A DNA stretch of 64,000 nucleotides from Paragonimus westermani (GCA_008508345.1 QNGE01000906.1:93928-157927), one strand, 5' to 3'. Counted from the stretch's first letter, positions 1 through 12,767 are shown. Notes: generated by a model from the sequence alone, not told the origin. Program-made: numbers and translations.

Positions 1-480
1 TTGCTGTTTCATGTCTCCATGGTGTAATAACACTGCTATATTTCCGGATACATATCAGCGGGTACCTGTTGGACTGCAACGTATCTGTGAATGTCCCTAA
101 TTTTTGTGGTTGATTGCATTATGTGCATAGACTCCTTCGTCTGTGAATAGGTCTTCGAACAAGGATTCTCACTCATTGCGCTAGACAGGAACATTCAGAA
201 TGAATTACTGTCCTGTCCAGATGGGCTGTCTGTTAGTGGATTTCTCCATCGTGCCATCTGGTCATCAGATAACTGGAATGTCCAGGATCGGGAGGCAGCT
301 GTTCACTTCCTTCTCTCTGGTTAGCTCGGAGTTTGGATATACATGATCCATCCCCACGCATATCAGGTTTGAATCACTTGAGTTCATAGAAATGGCCAGA
401 ATATCCTCTGCGTAACGCTTGTACAGTGCTGGCTTCGATAAACTTTCATATAATGTAGATCCCACTTTAGCCATAAAAAT
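1..480 (-). pseudogene. Penelope-like element reverse transcriptase fragment (palm/C-terminal part)
   Basis: The minus strand from about 474 to 265 reads as the end of a PLE reverse transcriptase: the catalytic box appears as ALYKRYAEDILAIS, followed about 40 residues later by CLPILDI, the usual position of the FLDI motif. Below 265 the similarity continues across stops and frame changes, with a DGTMEKSTNRQPIWTGQ segment and LVRRPIHRRRSLCT, matching the order of conserved PLE blocks. The expected YVDD is YAED, so one catalytic aspartate is replaced. The fragment runs off the window start, and no GIY-YIG part is visible. It is a dead copy. Family assignment is by motif order, not by search. 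Confidence 0.75.
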
Positions 481-1837
481 CAGCTAGGAGTGAAACGAAG
501 GAACTACCCATCATCTTAACGTTTAAAATCAGTTACATGACCATGTGTGATCGCGACGTGCAAAACGTTAATCTGGAGAACATCACATGGCTTATGTCTT
601 CGCAATGCCTTATTCAAAATACTGGTGAGATAACATGCTCAGACCAACTACATACACTGAGAGGCCCTGAGCTCAGACAAACGATGTAACGTTCAGGTTT
701 GAAAAGTGCAATGCACCTTTGAGCAAACCATGGCAGATAGGATTTCAGAAAGAAGCTGAGGATGAACGCAGGTGGGTTGCATTTCTTTGAGTAAGTAAAT
801 TGAATTTAACTGTTCATGGGACTGATGGGTGTCTTCCTTTACCTGGTTGTAAGCTCCAGTTGTGAACTTGAAAACAGGCGCGATCAGCATTCAGCTAGTA
901 GATAGAGTACGTAGTTAAACATGCTTTGTCGTTTGAAATTTACCACAAATTTCCGGTCGGTATACCGAGATGGATCTGGAAATGCCGACCCTTACTGACT
1001 AGGGTGAACACATGCGACTATTTAATTCGAATCTGTAAACAGAAGACGTCGGATGCGAAACACGCTCCTTTGTGGCCAGCTACCACTCCTTCCTACGTAC
1101 TGATTATTCAGGACTGGTATCATTCAGGGTCTATCCACTGAAAGCTTAGTACGTGCAGTTCCGGGATAGTCAAATGTGGATATCCAATAAATGACTGGAA
1201 CCTGAGAAGGACATCGCTGTGTTGAAGAAACAGATAACTAATGTGCAACCTGGTAATGGCTAACATGTTCGTAACTACTCAACTCGAAACCGCTTTGTAG
1301 AAAATCACCCGATAACACTTCCGGATCCGCCAATAAATTGGCGTGGACTCTGAATTGCTGAATTTTCTATTCGGTTTGGTTTTCAAAGAAGACCTGAAAG
1401 CATTCACTGGTTTCATAGTGTTTATTCTTTTGAGGTTCACTGGTGACTCTGGTAGTTGTGCAGCTGAACGTGAAAATGGGTGAATCTTTTCGGCTGTTAT
1501 CTGCAACGAAGAGCGCTGGCATCTCAATATCGGTAAATAATACTAGAACACGGTGGTGTGATCTTCGTGCCATTTCTTAGTGTGATCACATTTCATACCG
1601 TACGTAAGATGGAGTAAACCTGTCGGTTGTTTCATACCACTATAAGAAAACATCTTGGGCACCAATAGTAATCAGCGTCAAGTGTTCATATAGGCCATAA
1701 TCTCACAACTTTTGCTCATTCACGAGAAAAATATCCTTGGTCACAGAAATGATCAGCAGTTTACAGGATATAACTGGGTATCGATCCATGGTCCCTTCCA
1801 GCCATGCAGTGTACGGCAGTGTACTTAATGCACCATC
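481..1837. other. No recognisable gene
   Basis: Only short open frames (up to about 82 codons) occur here, overlapping on both strands and without recognisable motifs. I see no tandem repeat or LTR. Probably old unique or decayed repeat sequence. Confidence 0.5.
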
Positions 1838-2659
1838 TTATGGATCATGCAGATGCGTTCTGCAATGAAGAACGATAAAAATCGCAGAGTTAACGAAGTA
1901 CTCGTCTGATATAAATATTTTTTTCACGGAACAACTTACACTACCTGTTTGACTCCACATGTGAACATATGCAATTTCTAGTAGTTTCGAATTACGCGTA
2001 AACAGTAACTTGCTCGGCAACACAAGAAGTTTGACCTTAAAGTCTATGAGAAGAAATGAAGAAAACATGGAAAAACAAGCAAACTTCCAACCTGATGCCT
2101 CATAGTCATCAGCTATACAGATGATTTTGCCTGGTAGCAGGACCAGTTTGAGAATGTTTATCTCCACGATTCCCATAAGGCTTGAGAACCCGCAGGTATG
2201 AATTTGTTTGGCACCTGTTACTTCACCTGTGTACAAAAATTTGTGGATGGACTTATCGACACGAGCTGAAATACTGTTTTGTGGAAGGTTACTGCCAGAC
2301 AGTGTCACCCGCCGAAGTAAGCTGACATGGTTGCCCAGTGACCAAATTGAATGACACTCCGGCACAGTATCGGATTTCGTTATGGTGAACACTTGAGTAA
2401 GAAGTGCTGGGTAAGTGTAACGTGTGTCAAACCATGTGTTAATCGCGAACGCAGTTGAACTAACCAATGGAAAAGCCGAGATTTCCATACTGGATCCGCT
2501 AATTTTCGCAGCATACCTCAACCACCCTCCAGTTATAAGCAACTCTCCTACCAACATACACACTGACGATAAAAAGTTTGGGCGTTTCACGCCACAAAAC
2601 AGTCGCAGAGGAATTCCGGAACTCAAGGATGTACTGCAAACTCGATCAATTCTCAGCAA
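1838..2659 (-). CDS. Unidentified 273-codon open reading frame, possible exon
   Basis: This minus-strand frame is open for 273 codons, and about 10 more codons upstream before a TGA near 2690. In AT-leaning DNA a frame this long is unlikely by chance, and it is the only long frame here that is not a known transposon domain. The frame opens at a TTG; the first ATG lies further inside, so it may be an internal exon. A possible acceptor is the TTTGCAG near the 5' end of the frame. The product would be rich in hydrophobic and beta-branched residues, with stretches such as ILKLVLLPGKIICIADDY. I see no signal peptide, zinc ligands or catalytic motif, and I recognise no family. The opposite strand is full of stops in the complementary frame. 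It could be a host exon, an unknown repeat protein or chance. Confidence 0.35.
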   Translation of the reverse strand: MLRIDRVCSTSLSSGIPLRLFCGVKRPNFLSSVCMLVGELLITGGWLRYAAKISGSSMEISAFPLVSSTAFAINTWFDTRYTYPALLTQVFTITKSDTVPECHSIWSLGNHVSLLRRVTLSGSNLPQNSISARVDKSIHKFLYTGEVTGAKQIHTCGFSSLMGIVEINILKLVLLPGKIICIADDYEASGWKFACFSMFSSFLLIDFKVKLLVLPSKLLFTRNSKLLEIAYVHMWSQTGSVSCSVKKIFISDEYFVNSAIFIVLHCRTHLHDP

Positions 2660-5600
2660 ATCCAGGTAAACATTTATGCACAGTCATCATCACCACACTA
2701 GAACAAACGGCATCGATCTCAATGTCAGGAGCGCGATATGGGTACTGTGGTAAGACCACTATTGGAACTCATATTCAGGCATGTGCACTTTGCTGGATAA
2801 AACGTGACCGTTCTAGAAGCTATCTAGAATGGGGCTACCAAAATGGATGATAGCTACTCTTCTTCTGCATGCGGATCAGCTCTCAGAGTTATGACTATCT
2901 CTCCTACTCCGTAGACTTCCAAGGGGTGGCAATATACTTACAAAAATTTCATCGTTTCCGGTGTTCCTAGCAAATGTTTTACAACATCGATGGTACCGTG
3001 CATCTCTGAAACTGAAAACGAGAGTTTCTTACCACACGGAATCCTCGTATGTAGTCGACATGATGTTGCCCTCTGAACCGGTTCGGTATGGATTGCAACA
3101 CCGGAGTTGAATGTCACGGTAACCTTAGTCAATGCATAGTGGATGCAACCAGACGATTAGAATATTCCAAGACGGAAACTGGCGATCGGTCGAGTGTCCC
3201 TTCAGTGTTGTCATTTCCTCTCCCTCTCCTGTCTCATCTTCCATGTGTTCCCATCTTCTCTTCATAACTTCCTTACTTATCCTTCTACTATTAAACAGCT
3301 AAATGGTTTAACCTTCTTAAATGCCCGGCTGTCGTTAGCTGTTGCAATACTCAACACACTCTACAAGCTTCCACTATGTCAGTAGGTCTAAACCGACAAA
3401 CTACGACCCGACTGTCACAGTGAGATCTCGTTCCGCAAGAGTCTATTGAACTGCGGAAGCAGCAAACCATATACGATGTCTCATTATTATATATATACCT
3501 GATGTATTTGAACCAAAACCTTGCATTAGTTCTGTCGGTAGAGAGCAAAATGGGCACCTCGAGATTTTGAACAGTGTGCCAACTCATAATTCCGGCTGAA
3601 TTTCTTTAAAAGTCCGGTTGCAGTTTCAAGTTGGTCGTCGGTAGATTACGACACATTCAGCAATCAAGGTTATTTGAGAGCAAATGAAGAAACCACGGCG
3701 TTCTCATTTATTTTACTTATCTGTACTCTTCCTGGTCGTGTGCTTATCCAAGTATGTATGCAACCTGACACTGATATGCGTTACCTGAAAGTCCTCATTC
3801 TTTCAGATAGTACATTATGTTATCAAAAAGCAAACACGAGGTTTTTCCAACTTACGGCGCGACGTACCAGTGAGTGTGTCCATTTGCCATTTTATGAACA
3901 GTTATACGGTCATGGCGATAACATTCAGGTGCAACGTTGAGTACTCGGCTGAGGAATGTATAAAATTCTGTTTGACTCACAAATTTGAACTTTCCACTAA
4001 AGTACAGATCAACTTCAGCTTCGTGTTCAAGCACTTTTTCACCGTTCATTCTGACCGTGCAACTAACTTAGTTTCTAAGTGGATTTCATGACGTGAATAA
4101 CACGCAATCGTCTAAAACAATCTGCACGTATGTTAGGCACTCGAAGAACTGATGAAGCCGAAGTTATTCGACGCAAGTATTTCCTTCTCTATTCTAGCAA
4201 CACTGAATATGAAATTATTTATCTCAGAAGCAGTTGGCAGATTTTCTCCTGCGTATATGCTCGTATTACATGTTTACAGGAATCCTTCCGGTGAATGCAT
4301 TCTACAATCGTGCTACAAAATCGGTAATATCTTGCACGTTTACGGTTGGCTGTTATTAAACGGAAACGAATTGTAACTCAGATGTCTAGATCTTGCATAC
4401 AACATAAAGTTTGGCGAACCTATCAAATCTGGCGGGCAAAATCTTAAAATGACCGGAAGAGAGCTAATACACTCCAGTGGATGTTTCAGTTGAATTTGTG
4501 TGAAAAAAGTCGAGAGCCCAAGTGTTATGTTTGTTGAACCTTATCTTCAAAGCACATTCTATAAAATATCGAGTATTGAACTTCAGTATTCACCCACATG
4601 GGCGAACCTAATGGTCTGTGTATCACTGATCTCACAGTAGACACGATAAAATTGGCCTGGTACTACTGAAATGAGATGGTCGCCTGTGGATACGACCAGT
4701 ATATATCGATAGTACGGGTGAATACCTTTCGCACATCCAACACTGGGTGTCGTTGTTTCGCTGTGGTGGCTGTAAGTAAACTCAGCAACTCAATCGAACT
4801 GCTGTCTTGAATTTTTCTGAAATGTGCCCCGTGATTGATGATGTTGAGTTTTACCGTTGACTGCTTTTCTCCCAAATCCGCAGCAGTTAACAGAGTAACT
4901 GTGTTTGACCTTTCTTGATACAAACATCCCTCCGTTCTGTTCATGCAGTTTTCACTGCAGCTGCTGCTGAATCAATGCACGACGTGTAGAACAAAATAAC
5001 CAAGATATCCGTACTTCTGACGATCATTTCGGTAAACGTATGTGGCGCAGCGTGTGCGGTTCAAGTTGCTGTTGAACAGATGTCTCAAAAGATTCGATAC
5101 ATTCAATCTCATTAGAAACAAAAGACATCCGAAGTACGTAGTACTTAATAGGTTTATTTTTCTGAAACCAACTATTGTGAGGATTATGCGACATGTCGTA
5201 CGTTACAAATACCATTCTATCATGGGTTCTTTGGTCACGTAAAGTCAAAACATGTGGAATAAGCGAGAAATAAACCTAAGTCCACCGAGTGCGGAGCATG
5301 TTGTGGGAATATATCATAACGTCAACCGGAGTAGCTTATTCACTGTAGTGCCTTTGCACGACGTCAAGTCGGAACAGGGAACAAACAATGAAACCATGTT
5401 GACCAAACTGCGACAACTCGTGCAACGGTTATTCATTGATGATATCATCTTACTCTGGTCACGGTCTCTTGGTATCCTATCTATCCGTCCAATGCCCATC
5501 TTTACGCGTGCTGATGATTTTACTAAGATTCGTTCTTGAAGATCCATTTACGAAGTAAAGTCAACAGGTTAGTAGTCCGCAAAATATTGCTTCACTAATC

Positions 5601-8589
5601 TAGTGAATTGAATGGGGAGCACCCCGAGCTCTAAGGCTATTCTTCGTTCTAACAAAGTGGAACAATCAGTTCTGATGGAAACTTCAGGGAGGATTCTACA
5701 GACTACACAAACGGCGGACGTTCATTGTCCCTGGATCAAAACGAAACGGACAATTAATAGTTTTGACTCGCTTATGTGTCCGTTGGTGAACTCGCGTTGT
5801 TTTTCATAGGAGTGTAAATTCAGTCACACTTGCAGCAAGGAAAATGTTGTGGTACACGTTCATTATCATGAAGCCTATTGAAGACAGTGCTATCGGTGTT
5901 GTTGGGTGATCTCACAATAGATCTTCGAAGAGTGGGTTATGGTCAGGTTTCCCCAGCCTTTCGGTAGACAACCGATTGAAGAGCGTTGTTTGAGAGCAGT
6001 TCCCCAATGGCAAATTTCTATAATAACGAGGTCGAGTACAGTTTGTTCAGAAATCTTTGTCAACCGCACCGACCATCTTGTCAGAGAATACTTGCCACCA
6101 GTTATCTAGTCAGGGGTTGATCTACATCACTGAGTGTGCAAAGCGTTTGAACTCTTTGAGCGCGTGCTTCGAAACCATTTAACTGTTGAAAATTATTTCA
6201 AACTCCTTTGCTTGACGATCACTCGTGAGTCCTTAAACGTTACGGAAGTTCCCTGAGGTAAAACTGGTGCTACCATGGACGAACTGGTCACAAACCGCTT
6301 GGTTCTAAACATCAGTCCGGGTGTTCTGATTTATGTATTCGTGATAGTTGCCATGCCTAGTCTGCCAAAATATACAAGTTGATTAGCCACACGGTAACAA
6401 TTTTTGTAGAGTCAAGACATTAATGTCTAGCTCCTTACGTCACCCACTATAGTGAGCGCATTTTTCACAAAGATTACGTCAGAATCCACGGTTTAGTTTC
6501 ACCCATCTGTTGCCGCTCGACCAATTATGCGACCTTTATAGATCAGTGTTAATTGATTGACAGAGAGTAGTTCGACGCAATCTATCAGAATTGATGTGAG
6601 GTATATGATAACACTTGAAAAATGGCGACCTCATTGCGCTCTTCTAATAAACCGCCCAAAAATTCTGATCGCAGACCGTGACTATTTTCAGTTGCAGTGG
6701 AGGAACAATTATTTCACCGCATATCCCGCAATTTTACCATCGCAACTGGTGCATAAATCGAGACCAACGGAATCTGTGTCAATGACTCATAGCTGTTTGA
6801 TTTAAGTAACCGTTAACTGAAAACGATCTTGTCCTATGTTATTTTCAAAAATCAGTTTGGCTGTCGTTGTTGTAGTTGCCTGCGTGTGACAGTAGTAGTT
6901 TGTGTCAATTTACTGAAGTCAAACTATGATATACATATACTTTGTTGCAAGCATTATTCATCCTGTTGTTAATTGAGGGTGCTGTTTTATTTCTTACACA
7001 TGGATTATACTACAGCTTCCAAGACGATGTGTAACAACCGAGAATTTTTATACATTCTTACAGTTCCAGGAGTGCCTACAGAGTTAGATGTAGAATGTCT
7101 GTATTGTTTGCGAGCCATGAGTAGAAAATAGTTCTGAATTACAATAAATTATGGTTTCATGGATTCTTGAAAATTTCACAGATTCACTATTGCTGTGTGA
7201 AGTAAAAAAGCATAGGAGTCTATGCAGAGGTGTGCGACGTATCTAGTGGATTATTTCTTGATGGATTGAACAATCCACTTCTCTTGACGTATGCTGCAAA
7301 TCACGATTTCATGTGTTCCAAAGAAGTGCCTAGCTGAACGTCAGCTGTTCCAAACTAGAGCGCAAGCACCCCGCCTAACCGTTTGGTATGTTAGTCCCAT
7401 CCTAAAAATGGCGGATTCACCGTCAATGGAATGAACGGCTGCAGGAGCCGGTTCGAGTGCAATACACTAACTACTAATATGGAGCAGTAAGCAGCGGATG
7501 TTCATGAGGAGTATATCACAACCGTCTACACTGGGAACATCCGACGCAAGCTGGAGCCTGCAGCGTTCCGCTTCATCCGTATGTTAGGACAAATGGTTGA
7601 AGCAGTTTTAAATGTCTACCCAGGTAGCGCGACCGTCTTTTGAGCGTTCGGACTGAACTCTTGAAAGACACCGAGAAGACGGTCGAATGATCATTATTCC
7701 TCAAGCCCTATATTGCTACAAACACTTGTTCGTTTTTTCTAATTGTCCTTATTAACGAACGCGTGTTGCTTTCAAGACATGTCTAAACGAAATTACGTCT
7801 TTGCTCAGTGATATTATTTCATTGATCACATTAGAAAAAAAGAGGGCTGTAGGCGATAAGCATTGGATGGAAAATCATTGAATGTACACAACTGAGGGAG
7901 ATGCGCTCATCAGGTGATTTCTCGCTTCCGCCTCTCTGTTTTATCATTTTGTTCTCCGCGTTCTGTATCCAATCCAAAAATTCTCTGACATTCGCCTGAC
8001 AGTCAAAAGTGGAACATTCTAGCTACGATCACAAATACGACAACACGCCACTTCAGAATAATCAAAGAAAATATTAAACTGATCATTGGTCTATATTAGC
8101 TGGATGCTCATCAAAATGCCAAATTAACTTATACATAATTTGACCAATTATACGTTGTCATAAATGAACTAAAATGGGAATATCTCGGGTAAAATTGGGA
8201 GTACGACAATATGCCATCTCGGCAAAATCAGAGATGAAGGTGAATTAAATCATACAGTCATTAGGCAATAGTATAAACTCTCGACTACCCGTTTATAAGC
8301 AAACTAATATCAACCAACAATGAAAATTTGTGAGTTTCTGCTGCTGTATATGAAACATTTCGTGTTGATTGTCAGCAAACTTATTTTTCATCACTGTTGT
8401 TTCATTGCATTGTTGATATTAGGCTGTACAATTGCGCTTGAAAGATAAGTACGTGGTTCGTTCAGTTCGGGTCTTATTACTACCGCGTCGAACGTCTAGC
8501 ACTGGGGTCAAGCTAAGTCATTTACTTCATTCCCGTATTTCTCAAACAATCTCAATTGGCGTTGCGGACTTCCATAATGTCATACGAGG
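2660..8589. other. Long stretch without recognisable genes
   Basis: About 5.9 kb with only short frames (95 codons or fewer), none with a recognised motif. A tRNA B-box-like string, GGTTCGAGTGC, lies near 7450, but I find no matching A box or fold. I see no terminal repeats that could be LTRs of the gypsy element starting near 8.6 kb. Likely anciently decayed repeats or intergenic DNA. Confidence 0.5.
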
Positions 8590-9080
8590 GATTCCTGCCC
8601 ACTTGGCAATCTGAATATTTGTATTCCGTCGAAAGAAAGTGAAAACCATTTCAAACGCCTTGAAATGTGGTGTCACACGGGCAGAGTTGAAGACGGAAAA
8701 GAATGTTGTCCACTTTCTTACTGCAGTTGATAAGGATGCGTCATACTTGGTGAGAAACATGTCATTTCTTGATTCACCCATTTCACTTCCGTAGGAATCC
8801 TTGAAAAACAGCCTCGTTCACATGTCCAAGCTGTACATTTTGAAGCAACTGAACGGGCCTAATTCCATACGGTCGTGAGGAGAGAAAATCAGCATATCAA
8901 ACAGTTCATTCTCGAAATTCAGACTGGAGCGGATCAGTTTGATTCCAAAGAACAATGAACTTCCTGACTGTCTGGTCGCTGAAATGAATATGCGTGATCT
9001 ACAACAGAAGCTCTTAATGCTTCCGAATTCCAATTTTCGGTTAGCTGGAACATTGTGCAAGCAGTATCAGGATGTCTAAG
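8590..9080 (+). pseudogene. gag remnant of gypsy element A
   Basis: Reading the plus strand across stops gives a segment with DKDASYLVRNMSFLDSPISL, then LVHMSKLYI, and finally a block with DLQQKLLMLPNSNFRLAGT and LCKQYQDV. This resembles the C-terminal half of gag in animal gypsy elements, with helices ahead of the zinc-knuckle region. At least three in-frame stops interrupt it (after HLAI, after SLP, after QDV). A cysteine-containing stretch (CLSFCGRRTDDLC, another frame, about 9080) may be a remnant of the nucleocapsid. No N-terminal gag or start codon can be assigned. Confidence 0.6.
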
Positions 9081-9172
9081 CTTCTGCGGAAGAAGAACCG
9101 ATGATTTATGCACCAACAACGTGAGACGATCAGGTCAACAAAGACAGCGGTCCGAAAAGGGGAATATTCAAA

Positions 9173-9718
9173 ATGCAGTTGGTGATGATCAACCTGCACC
9201 CGACTCAAATTCTGTTCGACGGTGGAACAGCTGTAAGTCATGTGATAGCAAAATTCTCGACTGACACTAAATATCAAAAGCGTGGCAAAATCGACCACAT
9301 CCAACCCGTTTGTCAGTGTTCAGAGGCTTCTTTTACACAATTTAATCGTGATAATGATAACTTGAGTTTCGACTTTCATTCTGCTGCACTTGCTGTTGAT
9401 TCTGTCGATTCTAGCAGTCATGTTTTACGAACCTATGTATTCAATAATTGTATTGAACCTTCCGCCACTGTAGAAATTGGTATCGTTTTGCCATTCACCC
9501 ATGTTGATCTCACAAATTGCCCGAAGACGGCAACTGCAGGAGCTTCTGAAGTCTCTGTGAAGGGTATCACTGGACACGCTTTAACAATTCTTGATTCTCT
9601 CCGAACCACACTCTCTGATTTTCAGTCCAATGTTAACGGTTGTCACTTTGTGGTTATTGATCGGGAGCCATCAATCGTTGATCAAGATAATATGAAACCT
9701 TTGAAGATTTCCGTTTAA
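9173..9718 (+). pseudogene. Retropepsin-region remnant of gypsy element A
   Basis: A 181-codon open frame lies between the gag and RT remnants. Its C-terminal third, from about residue 125 (VSVKGITGHALTILDSLRTT) to HFVVIDREPSIVDQDNMKPL, matches the spacing of the end of gypsy retropepsins, where an ILG motif is followed by a hydrophobic strand; here the expected G is replaced. The N-terminal D-[ST]-G active-site triad is not visible; the nearest candidate, FDGGTAVS near residue 15, is altered from DTGA or DSGA. The protein would be inactive. The frame ends at a TAA just before the RT segment. Confidence 0.6.
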
Positions 9719-9829
9719 TTGTTCTCCGATGCAAGTGAATCACAAATGCCCAATTTATTTCCTCAATGTTCGAAAGCTTCTGGTCGAATGCGTGTTTAAC
9801 CAGTTTCTCGGGAATTCGACGACAATCCG

Positions 9830-10630
9830 ATTTTTATGAAACGACCAATCACCACTTTTGGGTTGCGTAGACCTGTAGGAAAAGCTATCGATCAACTTCC
9901 GGGGGATAAGATATTACCGTCCTTGCAAACTCCGACTTAAACTACGCACATTGTGATTCCGTTTAAACGTGACAGTAAAACGCCTCGAATATGCGGCGAT
10001 TACCGATTCACTCAACAGGTTCCATCTGCAGAGGAGCTGCACCACTGTTGATCCAGAGGATATTCTGCATCAAGTTCATGGTCCCAAATAATTTTCAGAG
10101 TTATATCCAAAGGGTGCTTTTTTACACCTGACGAGGCTTCCAGTGTTCTGACAACCAACGATACTCATTTTGGACTGATTCAACACATTTCTCTGCCCTT
10201 CGGTTTGATTGTATCACCTGCTATATATCAACATATTGTGAACACCACCACTGCTAATCTATACGGGTCCCTGTGTGTCAAAATGATATTACTGTGCATG
10301 CACCAACCATGCTTGTTCAAGATGAACGATTGTACACTCTACTCGAACATTTTGCTCTCGAACGTTGCCATTATTTTTTCTAAATGCATTTCTGGTACGT
10401 CCAATTTCTCATGCTTAGGGTTCTCCGTTGATGAGAATGGTTATCCCCCCGATCCTGATCGATTTGCACTCTTGTCTAGGGCATCCACTCCAGAGACTTT
10501 GAATGAGTTTCGTTCTTTGATGGCTCTCTTCAGTAGTATTCTCGATTCGTTCCTGATTTCGTTGCCAGGACAAAACCTTTATTTAAACCTCTTCAAGATA
10601 ATCTTGTTTGGACTGACTTACATGAACTAA
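9830..10630 (+). pseudogene. Reverse transcriptase remnant of gypsy element A
   Basis: Conserved RT pieces appear in order across several frames: MKRPITTFGLRRPVGKAIDQL near 9840, PRICGDYRFT near 9990, GLIVSPAIYQHIVNT near 10205-10250, and LGFSVDENGYPPDPDRFALL near 10420-10475 followed by the thumb/connection block. The YxDD active site expected between the last two is not recognisable (the stretch reads MNDCTLYSNILL), so catalysis is lost. Codons 10205-10630 form the longest open piece, 141 codons. Confidence 0.75.
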
Positions 10631-10679
10631 ATCTCCGAGTTCTGTCGAATTATCTCTCTCCTGGTGTAGTATTACGTAG

Positions 10680-11081
10680 GTTCTCCCCAAAGTTACCATC
10701 AGCATTAATTACTGATGTGTCCCCAATGGGTATTAGAGTTGTGCTAGTGCAAGAGGGTCATCCTGGTATTTGCATTTCTAGACACCTCAGTTCAGCGCGT
10801 CGATATGCGCCAAAACACAGAAATAAGCATTGGCGGTTTACTGGACGATCAACATACTTCACAAACACTTATCCGGTGTTCATTTTACTACAGACACTGA
10901 TCATGGAGCTCTCAAAAGTCCCTTGCCAAGTCTTCTGTGGCAGTGGTTCAGCGCTGAAGAGTTGTTTTGGCTGCGTAGTCATACAATATCTAGCATCGTA
11001 GTGCAAAGTTCATCCCCTATTCTGACCATTAATCTCGGAATGGCGGCTCCGCAGAGTGAGGTTACTCGGACAGTTTATTGA
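10680..11081 (+). pseudogene. RNase H remnant of gypsy element A
   Basis: Directly after the RT segment the plus strand reads ALITDVSPMGIRVVLVQEGH, the first catalytic strand of gypsy RNase H with its aspartate kept (TDVSP for TDASP), then ISRHLSSARRYAP. A frame change at about 10830 continues into AVYWTINILHKHLSGVHFTT and DTDHGALKS, the last including the second aspartate position. The two overlapping open frames (10717-11001 and 10830-11081) are halves of one domain separated by an indel. Confidence 0.75.
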
Positions 11082-11269
11082 CCCAGCCACTTACAGTTCT
11101 TTGTTTTGATTTGATTCGTGACACTCGAAAATACTATCATGCAATTGTGAATTCTTTACCCAGTGCAGTATCCAGCAAAGATTTCGCGAATTATTTCAAG
11201 CGTCGGAATGTACGCTCCGTAACTTCCAGTGGATAGCTGGGGATAGATTTGTTAATCCTTTCACCTTAC

Positions 11270-12283
11270 GATCAGCTCTACTAGATAATTCCCAATCCGG
11301 TTATCTAGGAAGTGAACACACGAAGTCACTGGCTTGTCTAATATGTTGGTGGCTATGATTGAATACCGATCTGTGTAACGCTTCTGAAGTTTGTGCTCGG
11401 TGTGTGAACACAGGACACTCGGGACCGTCAAAGTGGACACCCTGACTGATTGCTTGTGAAGCCTGGCAACGAAGAAATGCTGACTATTGTGGTCCATTCT
11501 CAGATTTTCACTATGCCTTGATCAACCCTGACTCATATTCACGGTGGTGGAGGTCTATTTTACGTCATCACCAATAGCTGATTCCAATCTGTTTGCATTG
11601 CGCAAAATGTTCAGTCAGGAAGTAGTACCATGTGATTTAGTTACTGTTAATTTCACTCATTTCACTGCGTAGACGTTTGAAGACTGGCTGAGAAAGGTAG
11701 GATTCCCACATCTGCTCACTGTGTCGAGATATCTTGAATTCCGCGGTGCCATGGAGGATTTTGTGCGTATTCTGAAAAGCATGATCAAGTTTATCAACCC
11801 ATCTAGTTTTGAAGAACTGGAGAGTGGTATGGGCAACTTCTTGATGCAGTACCGAAATTTTCACCACTTAACAACTGGGGGCAGTCTGGCTGATCTGTTC
11901 AAAGACCGTGTTCTCCGAACCAACATAACTAATATGGAATTAGCTGAGGCTGCGTATCATCGTAGCAGTGACCTCTGATCATCAAGAAGGATTGTTCTCA
12001 ACAGCCTGGACTCTTGAATGTGTGCACAATTGATTTAGACGATGGATCTATCCATCGTGGACACATCGACCATCTTGTTTATAATTTAACTGTTCCTAAC
12101 CTTGCAGCGCCTATTGCTAATACCAGTTTTTCTGAGTTTGGATGTTATTGCCGCTGTGTCAAAACCAGCTCTGAGGTTGGGCTAGGTCAATTACTCTCAT
12201 TATGTAATTCTGGAACCATCATACTTTTCTTTATTATTGACACTGACAGTGTTAGGCCCTCTATTTCGATTGATCGCGGCTGA
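11270..12283 (+). pseudogene. Integrase remnant of gypsy element A
   Basis: The zinc-binding and first catalytic regions (11.27-11.63 kb) are badly decayed, with only LICWWL and a CSVCEHR stretch visible. From 11640 the core reads VTVNFTHFTA, where DNGTQFT is expected, then FEDWLRKVGFPHLLT, and AMEDFVRILKSMI with the catalytic glutamate retained. The C-terminal part is the best preserved: FLMQYRNFHHLTTGGSLADL, and, after a frame change near 11980, CTIDLDDGSIHRGHIDHLVY (about 12010-12080), the usual gypsy integrase tail ahead of the 3' LTR. No 3' LTR was recognised after 12283. Confidence 0.75.
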
Positions 12284-12290
12284 GATATTC

Positions 12291-12675
12291 TGTTGTCTTA
12301 AAGCCCACTGTTATTTCTGTTAAAAATATTGCTGAGCAAACCGTGCCTGTTCTTGGCAATTGCGAACTTTTGCTGATAAATACACACTTCATTACATGAA
12401 CATGTCCGTTTTTCCTGTCAGTTGTGATTCATCTGTTGGTTTTTAGGTGCTTGTGTATCATCTAAGAAAGACGTCTGATTGTGCGACCGACGTAACCGGG
12501 TGCAAAGGAGCATGTGAAAGAGTGAACACAGAATGAGATCAGGAATTTAGGTAACGTAACTTTGAGGTTTGCATGTACTACCGATTTGTATCTAAATAAG
12601 ACCAGCGGTTAGTACATCCGAACCGTACATAGAACGGATATGCGAAAATATATTGTGCGTTGTGCTGACGTTCAT
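12291..12675. other. No recognisable gene; expected 3' LTR zone of element A
   Basis: This is where the 3' LTR of gypsy element A would lie. I see no polypurine tract followed by TG and no repeat shared with the DNA upstream of gag. Confidence 0.4.
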
Positions 12676-12767
12676 TATCAAGTAAATCCGAGAGGGTCGA
12701 AACGTTGCGAAACCGATAACTCTTTGGTTTTTAACTCGTTGTGGCTTAACCAAGGATTTACTTGATA
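12676..12767. repeat. 14-bp perfect inverted repeat enclosing GAAACGTTGCGAAAC
   Basis: TATCAAGTAAATCC at 12676-12689 is matched by its exact reverse complement at 12754-12767, with a 64-bp spacer. The spacer carries GTCGAAACGTTGCGAAACC. It lies just downstream, in minus-strand sense, of a Penelope-like RT fragment, so it may belong to that element's terminal structured region. A hammerhead core was looked for; no CTGATGA is present. Confidence 0.6.

Larger units (their letters stand above)
8590..12290 (+). mobile_element. Ty3/gypsy LTR retrotransposon A, decayed internal region
   Basis: Gag, protease, RT, RNase H and integrase remnants follow each other on the plus strand in canonical Ty3/gypsy order over about 3.7 kb, all broken by stops and frameshifts. 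The domain order (integrase after RNase H) excludes Copia, and the RT and integrase motifs exclude Bel/Pao. I could not find flanking LTRs: sequence at 7.3-8.6 kb and 12.3-13 kb shows no shared direct repeat by eye. The density of disabling changes indicates an old insertion, clearly older than gypsy element B. Confidence 0.85.

Noticed and set aside
7440..7465. GGTTCGAGTGC as a tRNA B box
   Set aside because: No A box at the right distance and no cloverleaf.
8818..9304. Minus-strand frames opposite gag of gypsy element A
   Set aside because: Shadow frames of the plus-strand gag and protease remnants.
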